Shown here: positions 5,744-7,159 of the stretch, piece by piece
How positions within the stretch are numbered: the first letter of the stretch is position 1
Layout of the letters: each line of letters opens with the position of its first letter
Assembly (NCBI GenBank): GCA_002167265.1
Contig: NHDJ01000061.1
Span: forward strand, 1,116-8,274
Reading direction: 5' to 3'
DNA length: 7,159 bases
From: Verrucomicrobia bacterium TMED56
GTDB lineage: Bacteria > Verrucomicrobiota > Verrucomicrobiia > Opitutales > Seribacteraceae
Program-made: the position numbers and the translations under genes
The notes under the pieces: model-generated
Told to the model about the DNA's origin: nothing
Databases searched by the model: none
The model's input: only the letters and a program-made list of their open reading frames with translations

Positions 5744-7114
5744 GATTGCCCCAACTTGATCTGGGATCAACTTGAATCTCATCAAGGAAATCCTCTGTTT
5801 GCTGAAAAGACTTGGAGGTGGTCATCTCAGCACTGGTCGATTCTAGAACCTTTGCAAAGCGAGATTCAAGACCTGGGGCAGGCAGCGTTTGCTTTCTATC
5901 AAGCGATTGAAAAGCTTTATCTGAAATCAAAAAAAGATCAGAGAATTTTACGAAATCAGGATTTAAAAGTTCCCTGGGTGGCTGACTATTATGATGCCGG
6001 AAAACCAGCTTGGCTGGTTGATCATTCCATTTCAAAAGCAGTACTCGGATCAATGCCCGCAGTTTTACGTCCTGATTTACTTCCAACAAATGGAGGGTTT
6101 ACTTTAACGGAATGGGATGCCGTTCCTGGGGGGATTGGACTTACTGCTTTCTTGAATCAGGTTTATCTGGGTCAAAATCATTCGGGAATGCTTGAATCCT
6201 TTGGAGCTTCATTAAAGGCGGCTTGTTCTGAAAATGGAGATATGGAAAGTTACAAATTTGCGATCGTTGTGAGTGAGGAAGCAAACACTTACTTGCCAGA
6301 GATGGAGTGGCTTGCCGAAAGGTTAAATTCCTTGGGTTACTGGATAAAAGTTTGTTCTCCCCTGGATCTGCAAATTCTACCGACCGGAGTTTTTCTTGCA
6401 GGTCAGAAAATCGATTTACTTTATCGATTCTGGGAACTGTTCGATCATGAGCAGGTGCCTGAGATGAAAGAAATCGCGAAACTGGTTGAGAACGGAAAGC
6501 TTACTGTTACCCCCCCTATGCGACCCTTTCAGGAAGAAAAATTATCTCTGGCTCTATTCCATCATCATCGCTTACAGGAATTTTGGGAAGAGAATATAGA
6601 AGAGGATGAATTGAGTTTATTACGACGCTTTATACCAAAGACATGGATCCTTGATCCAGCTCCGATTCCACCTGGTGCTTTTGTGGACGGACCATTGGTT
6701 AACAGGAAAGGACTAGGGAATTGGTCCGAACTGGGAATGGCATCGAAGAAGGAAAGGTCTTTGGTTGTTAAGGCGAGTGGATTTCATGAAACTGCATGGG
6801 GAGCAAGAAGTGTGGTGATTGGGGATGATATTTCTGGTGAAGAATGGAAAAAGACCCTTAGTGGTGCCATTGAATCATTCCCGAGACCTCTTTCGGTTAT
6901 TCAGGAATTTCATAAAGCCTCATTAGTTGAACACCCAGTTTTTAAAAAACGAAACGAAGTGATTTCCATGTCCGGAAGGCTCAGACTATCTCCATATTTT
7001 TTTGTTTTGGGTAGTGGAATTCAGTGGAGTGGGACACTCGCCACTCTCTGTCCAGCTGATAAGAAAATAATCCATGGTATGACGGATGGAGCTTTAATGC
7101 CCTGCAGTCTGTAG
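5741..7114 (+). CDS. Uncharacterised conserved protein, ATP-grasp-like (circularly permuted or glutathionylspermidine-synthase-like)
   Basis: This is a 457-residue cytoplasmic-type protein with no signal peptide or membrane segment. Its exact function is unknown to me. The segment RPDLLP (110-115) and LTEWDAVPGGIGLT (122-135) resembles the substrate/metal region 'RpDl...E.D..pGGiG' of circularly permuted ATP-grasp enzymes. PFQEEKLSLALFHHHRLQEFW (262-282) recalls glutathionylspermidine-synthase-like proteins. VVKASGF (342-348), WGARSV (353-358) and VIQEFHK (386-392) look like the ATP-binding lysine, a loop and the hinge strand of an ATP-grasp fold. The end, CPADKKIIHGM (437-447), resembles a conserved terminus I recall from uncharacterised bacterial proteins. 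If the fold is right, it would join a carboxylate to an amine or thiol using ATP. It starts inside the prfB stop codon and is probably the last gene of the cysH-prfB operon. Existence as a gene is nearly certain; the family call is tentative. Confidence 0.8.
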   Translation: MDCPNLIWDQLESHQGNPLFAEKTWRWSSQHWSILEPLQSEIQDLGQAAFAFYQAIEKLYLKSKKDQRILRNQDLKVPWVADYYDAGKPAWLVDHSISKAVLGSMPAVLRPDLLPTNGGFTLTEWDAVPGGIGLTAFLNQVYLGQNHSGMLESFGASLKAACSENGDMESYKFAIVVSEEANTYLPEMEWLAERLNSLGYWIKVCSPLDLQILPTGVFLAGQKIDLLYRFWELFDHEQVPEMKEIAKLVENGKLTVTPPMRPFQEEKLSLALFHHHRLQEFWEENIEEDELSLLRRFIPKTWILDPAPIPPGAFVDGPLVNRKGLGNWSELGMASKKERSLVVKASGFHETAWGARSVVIGDDISGEEWKKTLSGAIESFPRPLSVIQEFHKASLVEHPVFKKRNEVISMSGRLRLSPYFFVLGSGIQWSGTLATLCPADKKIIHGMTDGALMPCSL

Positions 7115-7116
7115 TC

Positions 7117-7158
7117 CTATTTGATTTTCGAGCGTGGAGTCTTCCAATTAGGGTGTGG
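7117..7158 (-). CDS. Possible C-terminal tail of a convergent gene (partial, very short)
   Basis: On the minus strand the window edge reads PHPNWKTPRSKIK and then TAG (7119-7117). The basic hydrophilic tail looks like a protein C-terminus, and its stop lies 2 nt from the stop of the plus-strand gene, as in tight convergent pairs. Thirteen codons cannot support a product name. It may be chance. Confidence 0.2.
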   Translation of the reverse strand, partial: PHPNWKTPRSKIK

Positions 7159-7159
7159 G

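Noticed and set aside
5688..6089. Minus-strand open frame of 133 codons across the prfB end and the next gene
   Set aside because: It spans two convincing plus-strand genes and their overlap, and its translation has no motif or family look.
1..7159. Mobile element, CRISPR array, toxin-antitoxin or defence system
   Set aside because: No transposase, terminal inverted repeats, regularly spaced direct repeats or small toxin-antitoxin-like gene pair were seen. Gene content is housekeeping with uniform composition.

Overview
The window is a chromosomal stretch of about 7.2 kb with moderate-to-low GC and housekeeping content. I infer a Gram-negative bacterium of the Verrucomicrobiota/PVC group, perhaps an Opitutae-like marine member. 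The basis is family-level impression: a membrane-anchored protein of short W..xDPxAAxxW repeats, the style of the SIS and CCA enzymes, and a Fis-type HTH tail. No rRNA or marker gene proves it. I see no mobile element, CRISPR array, tRNA or rRNA gene.

Layout. (1) Bases 1-78 are the C-terminal end of a plus-strand gene with a Fis-like helix-turn-helix, probably a sigma-54-type regulator. (2) 171-1721 (+) encodes a 516-residue N-terminally anchored protein made largely of about ten alpha-solenoid repeats of 30-36 residues, function unknown. (3) Convergent to it, a two-gene minus-strand operon runs from 3748 down to 1746: a GmhA-like SIS sugar-phosphate isomerase followed after 2 nt by a class II tRNA nucleotidyltransferase (CCA-adding type) with an HD domain. 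(4) A divergent promoter region of about 150 bp separates this from a plus-strand operon: a CysH-type PAPS reductase (sulfate assimilation), 9 nt later prfB (peptide release factor 2), then, overlapping the prfB stop codon in TAATG, an uncharacterised 457-residue protein with ATP-grasp-like features. (5) The last 45 bases may hold the tail of a convergent minus-strand gene.

How the genes relate. The products cover sulfate reduction, translation termination, tRNA 3'-end maturation and probably heptose synthesis for the cell envelope. They form no single pathway. The most interesting points are the prfB gene, which has no in-frame stop and so no programmed frameshift, and the conserved-looking ATP-grasp-like gene translationally coupled to it. 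I did not find convincing evidence of a new defence or mobile system.
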